Positions 30,300-39,607 of a stretch of 64,000 nucleotides of DNA are shown here, in pieces. The stretch is taken from NCBI RefSeq assembly GCF_040500525.1, contig NZ_CP159402.1, positions 558,001 through 622,000 on the forward strand, written 5' to 3'. The stretch comes from Azospirillum formosense. GTDB lineage: Bacteria > Pseudomonadota > Alphaproteobacteria > Azospirillales > Azospirillaceae. Under the pieces are notes generated by a model that was not told the DNA's origin, ran no database searches, and saw only the letters and a list, made by a program, of their open reading frames with translations. The position numbers and the translations under genes were made by a program. Position 1 is the stretch's first letter. Each line of letters opens with the position of its first letter.

Positions 30300-30329
30300 C
30301 GCATCGCGGCGGCTGCCCGCCGCGATGCG
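30300..30329. terminator. Hairpin between the kinase gene and the convergent small gene
   Basis: CGCATCGCGGCGG, loop CTGC, and its perfect complement form a 13-bp stem between two convergent stops. There is no T run. Confidence 0.55.
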
Positions 30330-30349
30330 ACGTCTCACATGCGCGGATC

Positions 30350-30649
30350 TTACTGGACCTTGACCTCGTTGCCGTGATCGCGGCGGTAGATGTGCACATG
30401 GTAGGCGGCCATCGGGTTCTCCCGCACATACTCCAGCAGGCGGCGTTCCAGGGCCGGCGTGGCGTTGCGGATCAGCATCTGCCAAGCCGGCTCCATGGTG
30501 GCGCGCTGGGTCTCGTTGTGCGGCAGCATGATGAAGCCCGCCCATTCCGGCCGGAAATCGGCGAGATAGCTTTCGGCGTAATGCCGCATCATCGACGCGT
30601 CGTTGACGTTGACCGACTTCATGTTTTCGAAGCAGACACGAAGCTGCAT
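30350..30649 (-). CDS. Small protein of unknown function downstream of fixX
   Basis: 99 residues, soluble, with many aromatic and His residues; unrecognised. It begins MQLRVCFENMKSVNVNDASM and ends YHVHIYRRDHGNEVKVQ. GAGGGAGA precedes ATG 30649, so it is very likely translated. It lies just past the fixX terminator on the same strand, so it may have its own promoter: a GG-N10-GC pair at 30694-30707 on the minus strand is a weak sigma-54-like candidate. Proximity to fixABCX suggests, but does not show, a nitrogen-fixation role. Confidence 0.7.
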   Translation of the reverse strand: MQLRVCFENMKSVNVNDASMMRHYAESYLADFRPEWAGFIMLPHNETQRATMEPAWQMLIRNATPALERRLLEYVRENPMAAYHVHIYRRDHGNEVKVQ

Positions 30650-30768
30650 GTTCCGTCTCCCTCGTTCCGCGGGTCTCGATACAACGGATATGTGCAGCGT
30701 TTGTCCCTTCCGCACCCATCCGATGTCTGAAAATTCGGGTGGGGACCCTGCAGCGCTCCCGCCATGAA

Positions 30769-30802
30769 GAAAACCCCTTCCCGCGGAGCGGGAAGGGGTT
30801 TC
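30769..30802 (-). terminator. Terminator of the fixABCX operon
   Basis: AACCCCTTCCCGC and GCGGGAAGGGGTT form a 13-bp stem with a T-rich tail on the minus strand, 73 bp after the fixX stop. It is also T-flanked on the plus strand. Confidence 0.88.
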
Positions 30803-30874
30803 AGTCATGGCGGATAGGAGAGGGAGACGACCGGCGGAGCAACGGCGAAGGCCGTAGGACCGCCGGTGCGTTCC

Positions 30875-31168
30875 TCAACCAAACTTATAACTGATGCCGT
30901 AGCCGCCCCGTGGGTAGTCCCACTGAATATTTTCCTTGTCCTGGCAGACCACGCGACAGGTGCCGCATTCCAGGCAGCCGTCGGTGGCCAGCGTCACGCT
31001 GCCCGTCTCGTTCTTGCTGTAGCAGGCCGCCGGGCAGCAGACGGTGCAGGCCTGGGACTCGCAGGACCTGCAGACCGCGTCGTTGCGGATCTGGATGTGC
31101 GGCCGGCTCTCGTCCACGATGTAGCGGTTCTGGTACAGCTTCTCTTCGATCTTGACCACGATGCTCAT
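30875..31168 (-). CDS. fixX: Ferredoxin-like protein FixX
   Basis: 97-residue bacterial-type ferredoxin, the last subunit of the FixABCX electron-bifurcating complex that feeds low-potential electrons to nitrogenase from NADH, with quinone as the high-potential acceptor. Cysteines occur as CRSCESQACTVCCPAAC and CLECGTCRVVC, as in FixX. The start codon overlaps the fixC stop (ATGA). Confidence 0.95.
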   Translation of the reverse strand: MSIVVKIEEKLYQNRYIVDESRPHIQIRNDAVCRSCESQACTVCCPAACYSKNETGSVTLATDGCLECGTCRVVCQDKENIQWDYPRGGYGISYKFG

Positions 31169-32466
31169 CGCACGGCCCTCACCAGCTTGATTGCGTCGCC
31201 GACCAGCCCCATGATCGAGCGCTTCCTGACGAAGGACTTCATGATCTCCTTCTCCTTCGTCTTCTTGTCCACGCTGTCCACGGTGAACCAGCTGTGGGCG
31301 GCGGCGGTCAGCGTGTCGGGATAGGCGCCGAAGAACTGCTTGTTCTCGTGCATGATGCCCGGCAGGTTCCGGTACTTCTTCAGGTCCTTCATGATGAAGC
31401 TGTCGTCCAGCTTCTTCTTGTAGGCGGCGAGGTTGGCGGCGTTGCAGGGCTTGCCGGCCTGCTTCAGCTCGATCACCGTCTCCGCCGCCATGCGTCCCGA
31501 CGCCATGGCGAGGTTGGAGCCCTCGCGGTGGGCGGCGTTGTTGAAATGGGCGGCGTCGCCGACCACCATCCAGCCGTCGCCGTAAAGCTGCGGAACCGCC
31601 TTGTAGCCGCCTTCGGGGATCATGTGGGCGGCGTATTCCTTCATCTCCGCCCCTTCGATCAGCGGCTTGATGACGGGGTGGTTCTTCAGGTCCTCCAGCA
31701 TCTTGTAGGGCGGGACGGCGCCCTCCTTGAAGTCGGAGATCAGGCAGCCGATGCCGATCGTCAGCGATTCCTTGTTGGTGTAGAGGAACGCCGTACCGAC
31801 CATGCCCTTGGTCACCTTGCCCATGATCTCGATGACCACGCCCTCCTCGTCCTTCAGGCCGAAGCGCTGCTGGATCAGTTCGGGATCGATGAACAGGATT
31901 TCCTTGACCGCCAGCGCGACGTTCTGCGGCGCCAGCTCCTGCTGGAAGCCGGTGCGGCGGGCGAGCAGGGCGTTCACGCCGTCGGCCATGATGACCACGT
32001 CGGCGTGGATCTCGCCGCCCTCGCGGTCGGTGCGCACGCCGATCACCTTGCCCGAGGCGTCGCGGATCAGCTCCGTCACCGTGGTCTCGCAGATCTGCAG
32101 GCCGCCGGCCTCGCGGATCTTCTCCGAGAACCACTTGTCGATGTTGGCGCGGATGATCGTGTAGCGGTTCGGCTTGTCGCTGTTGAAAGCGTCCGACCGG
32201 TAGTTGGTGCCGATGTAGTTGTCGTCGCCGAGCAGCCAGATGCGCTGTTCGATGATGTGGCGCTCGGTCGGGCAATCCTCGCGGAAGTCCGGGATGATCT
32301 TCTCCAGCTCGGCGGCGTACATGATGCCGCCCTGGACGTTCTTGGCGCCGGGATACTCCCCGCGCTCCAGCTGAAGAACGCTGAGGCCCTGCTTGGCCAG
32401 CGTGTAGGCCGCCGCGTTGCCGGACGGGCCGGCACCGATGACGATGGCGTCGAACTTTTCGACCAT
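31165..32466 (-). CDS. fixC: FixC, ETF:quinone oxidoreductase-like flavoprotein
   Basis: 433 residues. The FAD-binding Rossmann motif VIGAGPSGNAAAYTLAKQG is at the N-terminus, followed by GVRTDREGGEIHADVVIMADG and the second FAD contact MVVGDAAHFNN. Together with FixX it resembles ETF-quinone oxidoreductase and takes the high-potential branch to quinone. The order is fixA-fixB-fixC-fixX, with fixC starting 30 bp after the fixB stop. Confidence 0.96.
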   Translation of the reverse strand: MVEKFDAIVIGAGPSGNAAAYTLAKQGLSVLQLERGEYPGAKNVQGGIMYAAELEKIIPDFREDCPTERHIIEQRIWLLGDDNYIGTNYRSDAFNSDKPNRYTIIRANIDKWFSEKIREAGGLQICETTVTELIRDASGKVIGVRTDREGGEIHADVVIMADGVNALLARRTGFQQELAPQNVALAVKEILFIDPELIQQRFGLKDEEGVVIEIMGKVTKGMVGTAFLYTNKESLTIGIGCLISDFKEGAVPPYKMLEDLKNHPVIKPLIEGAEMKEYAAHMIPEGGYKAVPQLYGDGWMVVGDAAHFNNAAHREGSNLAMASGRMAAETVIELKQAGKPCNAANLAAYKKKLDDSFIMKDLKKYRNLPGIMHENKQFFGAYPDTLTAAAHSWFTVDSVDKKTKEKEIMKSFVRKRSIMGLVGDAIKLVRAVR

Positions 32467-32496
32467 GGTCCTTGTGGCTCCTTATCGTCCGGAAAA

Positions 32497-33576
32497 TCAG
32501 CCGGCCAGCCGGTTGACCGACAGGCGCTTGCCGAAGGCGTCGGTCAGGGCCGGCAGGATGGTCAGCGCGTCGCCGACCAGCCCGAGATGGGCGAAGTCGA
32601 AGATCGGCGCGTTGGGGTCGGTGTTGATGGCCAGGATCAGGTCGGACTTCTCCATGCCGACCCGGTGCTGGATGGCGCCGGAGATGCCGGCGGCGATGTA
32701 GAGCTTCGGGCGCACCGTCTTGCCGGTCTGCCCGACCTGCCGGTCGAAGCCGGTCCAGCCGGCCTGGACCAGCGGGCGGGTCACCCCGACCTCGCCGCCC
32801 AGAACCTTGGCGAGGTCGAAGACCAGCTTCAGGTTCTCCGGCTTGCCCAGCCCCTTGCCCGCGGCCACGATGATGTCGGCGAAGGCGAGCTGCGCCTCGT
32901 TCTGCTCGCGGTCGGCGATGAAGCTCAGCACCTTGGTGACGACGTCGGTCTCACGCAGGTTCGGGAACACCTCGACGACGCGGCCGGTGCGGCTGTCGTC
33001 GCGGTCGGGCATCGACATCACGCGCGGTCGCACCGTGGCCATCTGCGGGCGGTAGGCCAGCGTCTGGATGGTGCAGAGCAGGGTGCCGCCGAAGGTCGGG
33101 CGGGTGGCCGCCAGCGACCGGTTGTCCATGTAGATGTCCAGCTCGGTGCAGTCGGCGGTCAGGCCGGTGGCGAGCGTGGTGGCGATGGCGCCGGCGAGGT
33201 CGCGGCCCAGCGTGGTGGCGCCCAGCAGCACGATTTCCGGCTTGTAGGTGTTGACCACGTCGGTCATCACCCGCGTGTAGGGATCGGTGCGGTAGTCGGC
33301 CAGGACCGGGTCCGTCACCTTGTAGACGACGTCGGCGCCGTAGGTGAAGGCGTCGCCGCAGATGGCGTTCAGTTCCGGGCTGTCGGCGCCCAGCACCACG
33401 GCCCCCACCTCGACCCCCAGCTTATCGGCGAGCTTGCGGGCCTCGCCCACCAGCTCCCACGACACGGAATGGACGGAGCCGCGCTCCTGCTCCACGATCA
33501 CCCAGATCCCCTTGTATTCCTTCAGGTGCTCGGGCAGTTGGAACTTGCGTCCCTGCGGCTTGCTTGGTTCGCTCAT
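32497..33576 (-). CDS. fixB: FixB, electron transfer flavoprotein alpha subunit
   Basis: 359 residues. The N-terminal ETF domain (about 25-210) includes [18 protein letters not shown] and [19 protein letters not shown]; the C-terminal FAD domain has [48 protein letters not shown] and [17 protein letters not shown], which bind the alpha-subunit FAD. It pairs with FixA to form the bifurcating flavoprotein. It starts 39 bp after fixA. Confidence 0.96.
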   Translation of the reverse strand: MSEPSKPQGRKFQLPEHLKEYKGIWVIVEQERGSVHSVSWELVGEARKLADKLGVEVGAVVLGADSPELNAICGDAFTYGADVVYKVTDPVLADYRTDPYTRVMTDVVNTYKPEIVLLGATTLGRDLAGAIATTLATGLTADCTELDIYMDNRSLAATRPTFGGTLLCTIQTLAYRPQMATVRPRVMSMPDRDDSRTGRVVEVFPNLRETDVVTKVLSFIADREQNEAQLAFADIIVAAGKGLGKPENLKLVFDLAKVLGGEVGVTRPLVQAGWTGFDRQVGQTGKTVRPKLYIAAGISGAIQHRVGMEKSDLILAINTDPNAPIFDFAHLGLVGDALTILPALTDAFGKRLSVNRLAG

Positions 33577-33615
33577 CGGGATGTCTCCGGCGGAGGATTC
33601 GTCAGGAACGGCGCG

Positions 33616-34467
33616 TCACAGCCCGGCGGCGGCGCGGGCGAGCAGCTCGTCGGCGAGTTTCGGCTGGGCGCCGAAGATGGCGTCCACGGCGGCGGCGGCC
33701 TGGGCCTCGGCGGTGGGGACCTCGGCCTCGACCATCGTCGCCTTCTGGGCGCGCGGCTTCGGCACGAAGACCTTCGACACGACGGTGGGCGAGCCCTTCA
33801 GCCCGACCTTCATCTCTTCGGCGCCGGTGGTGTCCTTGTTCCAGGTCTTCAGTCCATAGCGGGCGGCGCGGAACATGTCGTCCATCTTGCCGAAGCGGAT
33901 GGTGTTCGTGCCCTCCAGCATCGTGATCATGCAGGGCAGGGCGGTCTTCAGCACCTGCACGCCGCCTTCGGAGCGGCGGTGCACGACGATCTCCCGCGCC
34001 CCCTGGTCGATCGATTCGATCTTCGTGATGTAGGTGAGCTGCTGGAAGCCCAGCCGCGTGGCGATGCCCGGGCCGACCTGCGCGGTGTCGCCGTCCACGG
34101 TCTGCTTGCCGCAGAAGACCAGATCGACCGTCTCCTCCTCCGACAGCTTCCGGATCGCCGAGGTCAGGGCGTAGGAGGTCGCCAGCGTGTCCGACCCGGC
34201 GAACTTGCGGTCGGTCAGCAGCACCGCGTCGTCGGCGCCCAGCGACAGCGCCTTGCGCAGCGAGGTTTCGGCCATCGGCGGCCCCATGGTCAGGACGGTG
34301 ACGCGGGCGCCGACCTTGTCCTTGATCCGCAGCGCCTCCTCCAGCGAGAAGAGGTCGAAGGGGTTGATGATGGCCGGGACGCCCTGACGCATGATCGTGT
34401 TCGTCACGGGGTGGATGCGGATCTGGGCGCTGTCGGGCACCTGTTTGATACAGACAACGATGTGCAT
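33616..34467 (-). CDS. fixA: FixA, electron transfer flavoprotein beta subunit
   Basis: 283 residues. MHIVVCIKQVPDSAQIRIHP, NPFDLFSLEEALRIKD, VTVLTMGPPMAETSLRKAL and LSLGADDAVLLTDRKFAGSDT are typical of FixA/EtfB, and VDLVFCGKQTVDGDTAQVGPG is the conserved nucleotide region. First gene of fixABCX, downstream of a consensus sigma-54 promoter and up to three NifA sites, so expression should be restricted to nitrogen-fixing conditions. Confidence 0.96.
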   Translation of the reverse strand: MHIVVCIKQVPDSAQIRIHPVTNTIMRQGVPAIINPFDLFSLEEALRIKDKVGARVTVLTMGPPMAETSLRKALSLGADDAVLLTDRKFAGSDTLATSYALTSAIRKLSEEETVDLVFCGKQTVDGDTAQVGPGIATRLGFQQLTYITKIESIDQGAREIVVHRRSEGGVQVLKTALPCMITMLEGTNTIRFGKMDDMFRAARYGLKTWNKDTTGAEEMKVGLKGSPTVVSKVFVPKPRAQKATMVEAEVPTAEAQAAAAVDAIFGAQPKLADELLARAAAGL

Positions 34468-34521
34468 CCCGGTCTCCTTGACATTCCGCCGCCTGTCGGG
34501 CGGCGTGGCTGCGGCCCTATC

Positions 34522-34537
34522 AGCAAGCGGCGTGCCA
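34522..34537 (-). promoter_or_regulatory. Sigma-54 promoter of fixABCX
   Basis: Minus strand TGGCAC-gccgc-TTGC, followed by T: a full -24/-12 consensus, 55 bp upstream of the fixA start. Confidence 0.93.
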
Positions 34538-34595
34538 GTTCCGCAAGTCTTGGATAACCAATTGTTTTCAGTAATATTTTTGGCTGTTGAGAGAT

Positions 34596-34611
34596 TGTCG
34601 CAAAAGCGACA
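34596..34611. promoter_or_regulatory. NifA upstream activator site 1 of fixA
   Basis: TGT-CGCAAAAGCG-ACA, itself a perfect palindrome, centred about 68 bp upstream of the -24 element. Confidence 0.9.
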
Positions 34612-34622
34612 AAGGGTCGGCG

Positions 34623-34638
34623 TGTCGGCTTCTCAACA
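34623..34638. promoter_or_regulatory. NifA upstream activator site 2 of fixA
   Basis: TGT-CGGCTTCTCA-ACA, 27 bp from site 1; the centre is less symmetric. Confidence 0.6.
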
Positions 34639-34687
34639 GGGGGCTTCCGTCATGGCCGGACCGGCTGCCCAAACCCGGTCCGGCCTC

Positions 34688-34703
34688 TGTCGCCTACCGG
34701 ACA
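34688..34703. promoter_or_regulatory. Possible NifA upstream activator site 3 of fixA
   Basis: TGT-CGCCTACCGG-ACA, about 160 bp upstream of the -24 element, next to an 11-bp inverted repeat (34654-34685). Confidence 0.5.
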
Positions 34704-34744
34704 AATCCGACAACGGCGGGCCGGAGCCGAGGGACGGCCGGAAA

Positions 34745-34796
34745 GCCGAACGGCCCGCGGACGCTCGCCGGGGGGCGGGTCCGCGGGCCGTTCGGC
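34745..34796 (-). terminator. Terminator of the iscA-nifUSV-cysE-nifW operon
   Basis: An 18-bp perfect stem (GCCGAACGGCCCGCGGAC and complement) with a 16-nt loop, followed by TTTCC on the minus strand, 19 bp past the nifW stop. Confidence 0.8.
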
Positions 34797-34815
34797 AAGC
34801 GAAGGATGGATGGGA

Positions 34816-35139
34816 TCAGGTCGGCAGCAGGGCGTCCAGCGGGACGAAGCGGTCGGCCATCCGCCTGGCCTCCTCCTGGTGGACCTTGAAGGTCTTCTCG
34901 GCGATGGCGTTGGACACCACGAAATCCTGGTAGGCGCGCTGCAGATGGGCGCCGTAGCGGGCGGCCATGCCCTCGTCGTCCAGCCCCTCCATGCCGGTGT
35001 CGGCGGACAGATAGTCGTGGAAGCGCTGCAGGATGTGCAGGCGGTTCACGTTCACCACGCGCTGCTCGTAGGTGACGCCGAGGAAGCGCAGGAAGTCCTC
35101 CGCGGTCTCCAGATCCTCCAGATCGTCCTTGAAGCTCAT
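34816..35139 (-). CDS. nifW: Nitrogenase stabilising/protective protein NifW
   Basis: 107 residues. LEDLETAEDFLRFLGVTYEQ near the N-terminus and VNVNRLHILQRFHDYL are the NifW signature. NifW interacts with the MoFe protein and helps protect or mature it under oxygen. Last gene of the operon, 17 bp after cysE, and followed by a strong hairpin. Confidence 0.95.
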   Translation of the reverse strand: MSFKDDLEDLETAEDFLRFLGVTYEQRVVNVNRLHILQRFHDYLSADTGMEGLDDEGMAARYGAHLQRAYQDFVVSNAIAEKTFKVHQEEARRMADRFVPLDALLPT

Positions 35140-35156
35140 GGCGGGGTCCTTTCCGT

Positions 35157-36014
35157 TCAGATGACGTAATGATCGGCGCGCGCGCCGGTGTGGGGAGTGT
35201 CGTGTTTGCCGCAGGTATCCTGGTCGCACAGGTTGCCGCAGCTCCGGCAGACGATGCCGTCGAGCGGTAGGTCGTCCAGCCGGATGCCGCCCAGCGGGGG
35301 AGCGGGGCGCGTCGCCTCCGCCGCCGCGTGGGCTTCCAGCCGGGCCTCGATGCGGTTGATGTGGTCGATCAGGCAGGCAATGGCCTTGCCGACCGGGTCG
35401 GGCATCAGGTGGTGGTCGAGGTCGATGCCGTGGGCGGCCAGCCGGCGCTGGGTGTCGGGACGGACGACGCGGCCGGGGATGCCGACCACCGTCATGCCCT
35501 CCGGCACGTCCTTGGTCACCACGGAGTTGGCGCCGACGCGGCACTGGGCGCCGACGGTGATCGGCCCCAGGATCTTGGCCCCCGACCCGACCAGCACGCC
35601 GTCGCCCAGCGTCGGGTGCCGCTTGCCCTTGGTCCAGGATGTGCCGCCCAGCGTCACGCCGTGATAGAGCGTCACGTCGTCGCCGATCTCCGCCGTTTCG
35701 CCGATGACGACTCCGGCCCCGTGGTCGATGAAGAAGCGGCGGCCGATCGTGGCTCCGGGGTGGATGTCGATGTTGGTCAGGGCGCGGGCGAGATAGGACA
35801 GGAAGCGCGCCGGCCAGTGCAGCCCCCGCCGCCACATGGCGTTGGACAGCCGGTGGACCACCAGCGCGTGGATGCCGGGGTAGCAGGTCAGCACGTCGAG
35901 AACGTTGCGCGCCGCCGGGTCGCGGTCGAAGACGCAGGCGACATCCTCGCGCAGCAGCCTCCACAGGCTGGTCTCGTTCATGGCGAGGTCCGGGTGGGCG
36001 TCGATCGCGGCCAT
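35157..36014 (-). CDS. cysE: Serine O-acetyltransferase (nif-associated CysE)
   Basis: Makes O-acetylserine for cysteine synthesis, the sulphur donor for NifS. 285 residues: an N-terminal helical region, then the left-handed beta-helix hexapeptide domain ([60 protein letters not shown]). The last 65 residues are unusual, with a Cys-rich motif [16 protein letters not shown] that could bind a metal. The chain ends in Ile, the residue by which CysE inserts into CysK. GGAGG precedes ATG 36014. It lies between nifV and nifW, so it is induced with nif. Confidence 0.93.
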   Translation of the reverse strand: MAAIDAHPDLAMNETSLWRLLREDVACVFDRDPAARNVLDVLTCYPGIHALVVHRLSNAMWRRGLHWPARFLSYLARALTNIDIHPGATIGRRFFIDHGAGVVIGETAEIGDDVTLYHGVTLGGTSWTKGKRHPTLGDGVLVGSGAKILGPITVGAQCRVGANSVVTKDVPEGMTVVGIPGRVVRPDTQRRLAAHGIDLDHHLMPDPVGKAIACLIDHINRIEARLEAHAAAEATRPAPPLGGIRLDDLPLDGIVCRSCGNLCDQDTCGKHDTPHTGARADHYVI

Positions 36015-36027
36015 GGGGTCCTCCGGA

Positions 36028-37173
36028 TCACGAAGAGGCGACGCTCCAGCGGGTGGCGTCGTCGTGGAAGGCGCGCAGCTCCTCCGCCGTCGGGGCGCGC
36101 TTGGCGCGGGTGGCGAGCGCGCGGACCCGCGGCAGCACCGCCTGGGCGGTGGCGTCGTCGCAGGCGATGCCGAGTTGGCCGTAGGCCATCTTCACCCCCG
36201 CCGTTCCGGAATGCTTGCCCAGCACGATGCGGTGCTCGCGCCCCACCTCGGCGGGGTCGAAATTCTGGTAGGTGGCGCGGTCGCGCAGCAGCCCATCGAC
36301 GTGGATGCCGGCCTCGTGGGTGAAGACGGCGTCGCCGACGATCGACTTGTTGACCGCCACCGGCCGGTTGGACGCGCGCTCCACGAGGTCGGAGATCGCT
36401 CCCAGCGCGCGGGTGTCCACCCCGCAGTCCTGGCCGTAGAGCACCTTCAGCGACACCACCACCTCCTCCAGCGGGGCGTTGCCGGCGCGCTCGCCCAGCC
36501 CGTTGACGGTGGTGTTGACGTGGGTCGCCCCGCCCAGCACGGCGGCCAGCGAGTTGGCGTTGGCGAGGCCGAGGTCGTCGTGGGCGTGGATCTCGATCTC
36601 CAGGTCGGTGGCCCGGCGCAGCCGTTCGATGCAGGCGCGCGTCTGGAAGGGATCGAGCACGCCCAGCGTGTCGGCGAAGCGGAAGCGGCGGGCGCCGGCC
36701 TCCTGCGCCACGGTGGCGGCGGCGATCAGGAAATCCATGTCGGCGCGCGAGGAGTCCTCGCCGCCCAGGCTGACCTCCAGCCCGTGGTCGCGGGCCGTCT
36801 TGACCTTGCGTTCGATCTCCGCCAGGGCCCAGGCGCGGCTGCGCTTCAGCTTTTTGGTGATGTGGATGTCGGAGACGGGCATCGACAGGTTGACGAAGCC
36901 GACCTTGCAGTCCAGCGCCGCCTTCAGGTCGGTGTCGTGCATGCGGCACCACACCATCAGCTGGGCCTTCAGCCCCAGCGCGGCGACGGCGCGGATGCCC
37001 TCGCGCTCCTCCGGACCCATGGCGGGGATGCCGATCTCCAGCTCCGGCACGCCGGCCGCGTCGAGCGCGCGGGCGATGGCGATCTTCTCGTCGAGCGTGA
37101 AGGCGACCCCCGCCGTCTGCTCCCCGTCGCGCAGCGTCGTGTCGTTGATGATGGTGGAACCGGCCATCGGCAT
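36028..37173 (-). CDS. nifV: Homocitrate synthase NifV
   Basis: Condenses acetyl-CoA with 2-oxoglutarate to homocitrate, the organic ligand of FeMo-co. 381 residues, HMGL/LeuA TIM barrel: [17 protein letters not shown] is the N-terminal signature with the metal-ligand Asp, [20 protein letters not shown] has the HxH metal motif, and [20 protein letters not shown] the third conserved region. Two possible ATG starts lie six bases apart (37173 and 37167). The gene follows nifS across a 230-bp repeat-containing gap. Confidence 0.96.
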   Translation of the reverse strand: MPMAGSTIINDTTLRDGEQTAGVAFTLDEKIAIARALDAAGVPELEIGIPAMGPEEREGIRAVAALGLKAQLMVWCRMHDTDLKAALDCKVGFVNLSMPVSDIHITKKLKRSRAWALAEIERKVKTARDHGLEVSLGGEDSSRADMDFLIAAATVAQEAGARRFRFADTLGVLDPFQTRACIERLRRATDLEIEIHAHDDLGLANANSLAAVLGGATHVNTTVNGLGERAGNAPLEEVVVSLKVLYGQDCGVDTRALGAISDLVERASNRPVAVNKSIVGDAVFTHEAGIHVDGLLRDRATYQNFDPAEVGREHRIVLGKHSGTAGVKMAYGQLGIACDDATAQAVLPRVRALATRAKRAPTAEELRAFHDDATRWSVASS

Positions 37174-37208
37174 GACGTGAGCCTCGATGCGAATGCGTCG
37201 CGGTGATT

Positions 37209-37303
37209 GCCCCCTCCCTAACCCTCCCCCGCTTCGCGGGAGAGGGGACTGCGCCGCTCTGCCCCCTCCCCCGCGACAGCGGGGGAGGGATGGGGAGGGG
37301 GCA
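37209..37303. repeat. REP-like double palindrome between nifS and nifV
   Basis: GCCCCCTCCCTAACCCTCC at one end and GGGGAGGGGGC at the other, with two internal hairpins (CCTCCCCCGC...GCGGGAGAGG and CCCTCCCCCGC...GCGGGGGAGGG). Same family as the elements at 41805, 53122 and 60794. In an operon transcript it would form strong stem-loops. Confidence 0.85.
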
Positions 37304-37405
37304 GGAGGGTGTTGTGTCGCAGACCGGGCCGGGGAACCGCGTCCCGGCGGGTGTCGTCGGGCGGGTTGCCGGGGTGCGGGCCCGGCCCGGCCTGCGATCT
37401 CGGTG

Positions 37406-38623
37406 TTACGAGTAAACGGGTGCGAACTCCTTCGGCGCGCCCGCCTGCGACCAGTAGGGCGACAGCGAGCGCAGCTTGGCGATGATGCCGGGGACCACCG
37501 CGATCACCCGGTCGATCTCCTCCTCGGTCGTCTCGCGCGACAGGGAGAAGCGGGTGGCGCCGTGGGCGGCGGTGTAGGGCACGCCCATGGCCCGCATCAC
37601 GTGGCTCGGCTCCAGCGACCCGGAGGTGCAGGCCGATCCCGACGAGGCGGCGATGCCGGCTTCGTTGAGCAGCAGGAGGATTGCCTCGCCCTCGATGTAC
37701 TCGAAGGCGACGTTGCAGGTGTTGGGCAGGCGGTTGGCCGGGTTGCCGGTGACGAAGCAGTTGGGAACGGCGGCCAGGATGGCCTGCTCCAGCTTGTCGC
37801 GCAGCGCCTTCACCCGCGTGTTCTCGTCGGTCATGTGCATGAGCGCGAGCTGTGCGGCCGCCCCCAGCCCGACGATGCCCGGCGCGTTCTCCGTGCCGGC
37901 GCGGCGCGAGCGCTCCTGGTGGCCGCCGCGCAGCATCGGGCGGAAGCGCAGGCCGCGCTTGACGTAGAGCGCGCCGATGCCCTTGGGCGCGTGCAGCTTG
38001 TGACCGGACAGCGACAGCATGTCCACAGCACTGGTGGCGAGCGTCATCGGGATCTTGCCGACCGCCTGCACCGCGTCGGTGTGGAACACCGCCCCCGCCG
38101 CCTTGGCGAGCTGGGCCAGCTCCTCGATCGGGAAGATCGTCCCGGTCTCGTTGTTCGCCCACATGATCGAGACGATGGCGACGTCCGGCCCCAGCGCCGC
38201 CTCGTAGGCGTCGAGGTCGAGGTTGCCCCGGTTGTCGACGCCGATGCGGTGGACGGTGTAGCCGCGCTTCTTCTCCAGATAGTCGCACAGCGCCAGGACC
38301 GCGGGATGCTCGACCACGCTGGTGACGATGCTCCTCTTCTTCGGATAGGCCTCCAGCACCGACAGGATGGCGGTGTTGTCGCTCTCCGTTCCGCCGGAGG
38401 TGAAGACGATCTCGCTGTCATGGGCGGCGCCGAGCAGCGCCTGCAGCTGCTTGCGCGCCCATTCGATCTTGCCGCCCACCGCGGCGCCGAAGCCGTGCAT
38501 GGAGGAAGGGTTGCCGAACTGCTCGGTGAACAGCGGCAGCATCTCCGCCAGCACCTCCGGATCGACGCGGGTGGTGGCGTTGTTGTCGAGGTAGATGCCC
38601 ATTTGGGCTGTGTTCGCGGTCAT
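37406..38623 (-). CDS. nifS: Cysteine desulfurase NifS
   Basis: PLP enzyme that removes sulphur from cysteine for Fe-S assembly on NifU. 405 residues: [15 protein letters not shown] at the start, [28 protein letters not shown], Schiff-base Lys in [19 protein letters not shown], and the catalytic Cys loop [21 protein letters not shown], shown here in part as SGSACTSGS. The gene starts four bases before the nifU stop is cleared (38623 versus 38627), a tight coupling. A second nifS-like gene is at 62621. Confidence 0.96.
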   Translation of the reverse strand: MTANTAQMGIYLDNNATTRVDPEVLAEMLPLFTEQFGNPSSMHGFGAAVGGKIEWARKQLQALLGAAHDSEIVFTSGGTESDNTAILSVLEAYPKKRSIVTSVVEHPAVLALCDYLEKKRGYTVHRIGVDNRGNLDLDAYEAALGPDVAIVSIMWANNETGTIFPIEELAQLAKAAGAVFHTDAVQAVGKIPMTLATSAVDMLSLSGHKLHAPKGIGALYVKRGLRFRPMLRGGHQERSRRAGTENAPGIVGLGAAAQLALMHMTDENTRVKALRDKLEQAILAAVPNCFVTGNPANRLPNTCNVAFEYIEGEAILLLLNEAGIAASSGSACTSGSLEPSHVMRAMGVPYTAAHGATRFSLSRETTEEEIDRVIAVVPGIIAKLRSLSPYWSQAGAPKEFAPVYS

Positions 38624-38626
38624 GGC

Positions 38627-39544
38627 TCAGGCCCCCGCCGGCAGGAGGGAGGCGGGCTTGACGCGGACGAACTCGCCCAGCGCCTCGACCAGCTTGGCCT
38701 GCACGCCCATCATGGTGCCGGCGGACTGCGAACAGCCGGAGCAGGCGCCGGACAGCCGGACGTAGATGTCCTTGCCGTCGATGTCCACCAGCTCCACGTC
38801 GCCGCCGTCGCGCTGGATCTGCGGGCGCAGCTCCTCGATGGCGACCATGATCTTCTGCATGCGCTGCACGTTCGTGAGCTTCGCCGGGGCGGCCTCGGCC
38901 TTCGGGGCCAGCGGCTTGATGGCGTCCAGCCCGACCGTGCCGGGGGCGTGGGCCTTGGGCGGGGCCAGCGCGCCGGTCTTGGCGAGCACGGCCTCCAGCA
39001 CCTCCTCGATCTTCTCGTGGCAGGTCTGGCAGGAGCCGCCGGCCTTGGTGTAGTGGGTGACCTCCTCCAGCGTGGTCAGGCTGTTGACGGTCACCGCGCG
39101 CTCGATCATCGCCGCGTCGATGCCGAAGCATTTGCAGACCAGCTCGCCTTCCTCGTGGTCATCGACCCACTCCTCGCCCTTGAAGTTGGCGATGGCGGCG
39201 CGGAGCGCCTCGGCCCCCATGACCGAGCAGTGCATCTTCTCCGGCGGCAGGCCGCCCAGATACTCGGCGATGTCGCGGTTGGTGACGGCCAGCGCCTCGT
39301 CCACCGTCTTGCCGATGATCATCTCCGTCAGCGCCGACGAGGACGCGATGGCCGAGCCGCAGCCGAAGGTCTGGAACTTCGCGTCCTCGATGACCTGGCT
39401 GTCGGGGTTGACCTTCATCATCAGCTTCAGGGCGTCGCCGCAGGTGATCGACCCGACCTCGCCCACGGCGTTCGCTTCATCCAGCGCGCCGGCGTTCTTC
39501 GGGTTGAAGAAGTGTTCCTTGACCTTGTCGGTGTAGTTCCACAT
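38627..39544 (-). CDS. nifU: Fe-S cluster scaffold NifU
   Basis: 305-residue modular scaffold. The N-terminal IscU-like domain (1-125) has [19 protein letters not shown] and [13 protein letters not shown]; the central domain carries a permanent [2Fe-2S] cluster ([10 protein letters not shown] and [12 protein letters not shown]); the C-terminal Nfu domain has [15 protein letters not shown] with the CxxC that holds a transient cluster. It receives sulphur from NifS and delivers clusters to nitrogenase apoproteins. Second gene after the sigma-54 promoter at 40042. Confidence 0.97.
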   Translation of the reverse strand: MWNYTDKVKEHFFNPKNAGALDEANAVGEVGSITCGDALKLMMKVNPDSQVIEDAKFQTFGCGSAIASSSALTEMIIGKTVDEALAVTNRDIAEYLGGLPPEKMHCSVMGAEALRAAIANFKGEEWVDDHEEGELVCKCFGIDAAMIERAVTVNSLTTLEEVTHYTKAGGSCQTCHEKIEEVLEAVLAKTGALAPPKAHAPGTVGLDAIKPLAPKAEAAPAKLTNVQRMQKIMVAIEELRPQIQRDGGDVELVDIDGKDIYVRLSGACSGCSQSAGTMMGVQAKLVEALGEFVRVKPASLLPAGA

Positions 39545-39607
39545 GACGCCTTGCCTTTCCCGCGTTACCGGGCCCGATGTGATCGGGTTGGGGGAGAGTG
39601 TTCGGGG

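Noticed and set aside
27179..30304. Minus-strand open frame of about 1040 codons opposite the hybrid kinase
   Set aside because: The opposite strand encodes a fully recognisable multi-domain kinase; the antisense product is His/Arg/Gly-rich without motifs.
30694..30707. Minus-strand GG-N10-GC upstream of the 99-residue gene
   Set aside because: Spacing is right but the flanking bases match the sigma-54 consensus poorly and no NifA site is near; kept only as a remark.
31294..34557. Plus-strand open frame of over 1000 codons opposite fixC, fixB and fixA
   Set aside because: Antisense shadow of the fix operon, caused by high third-position G+C.
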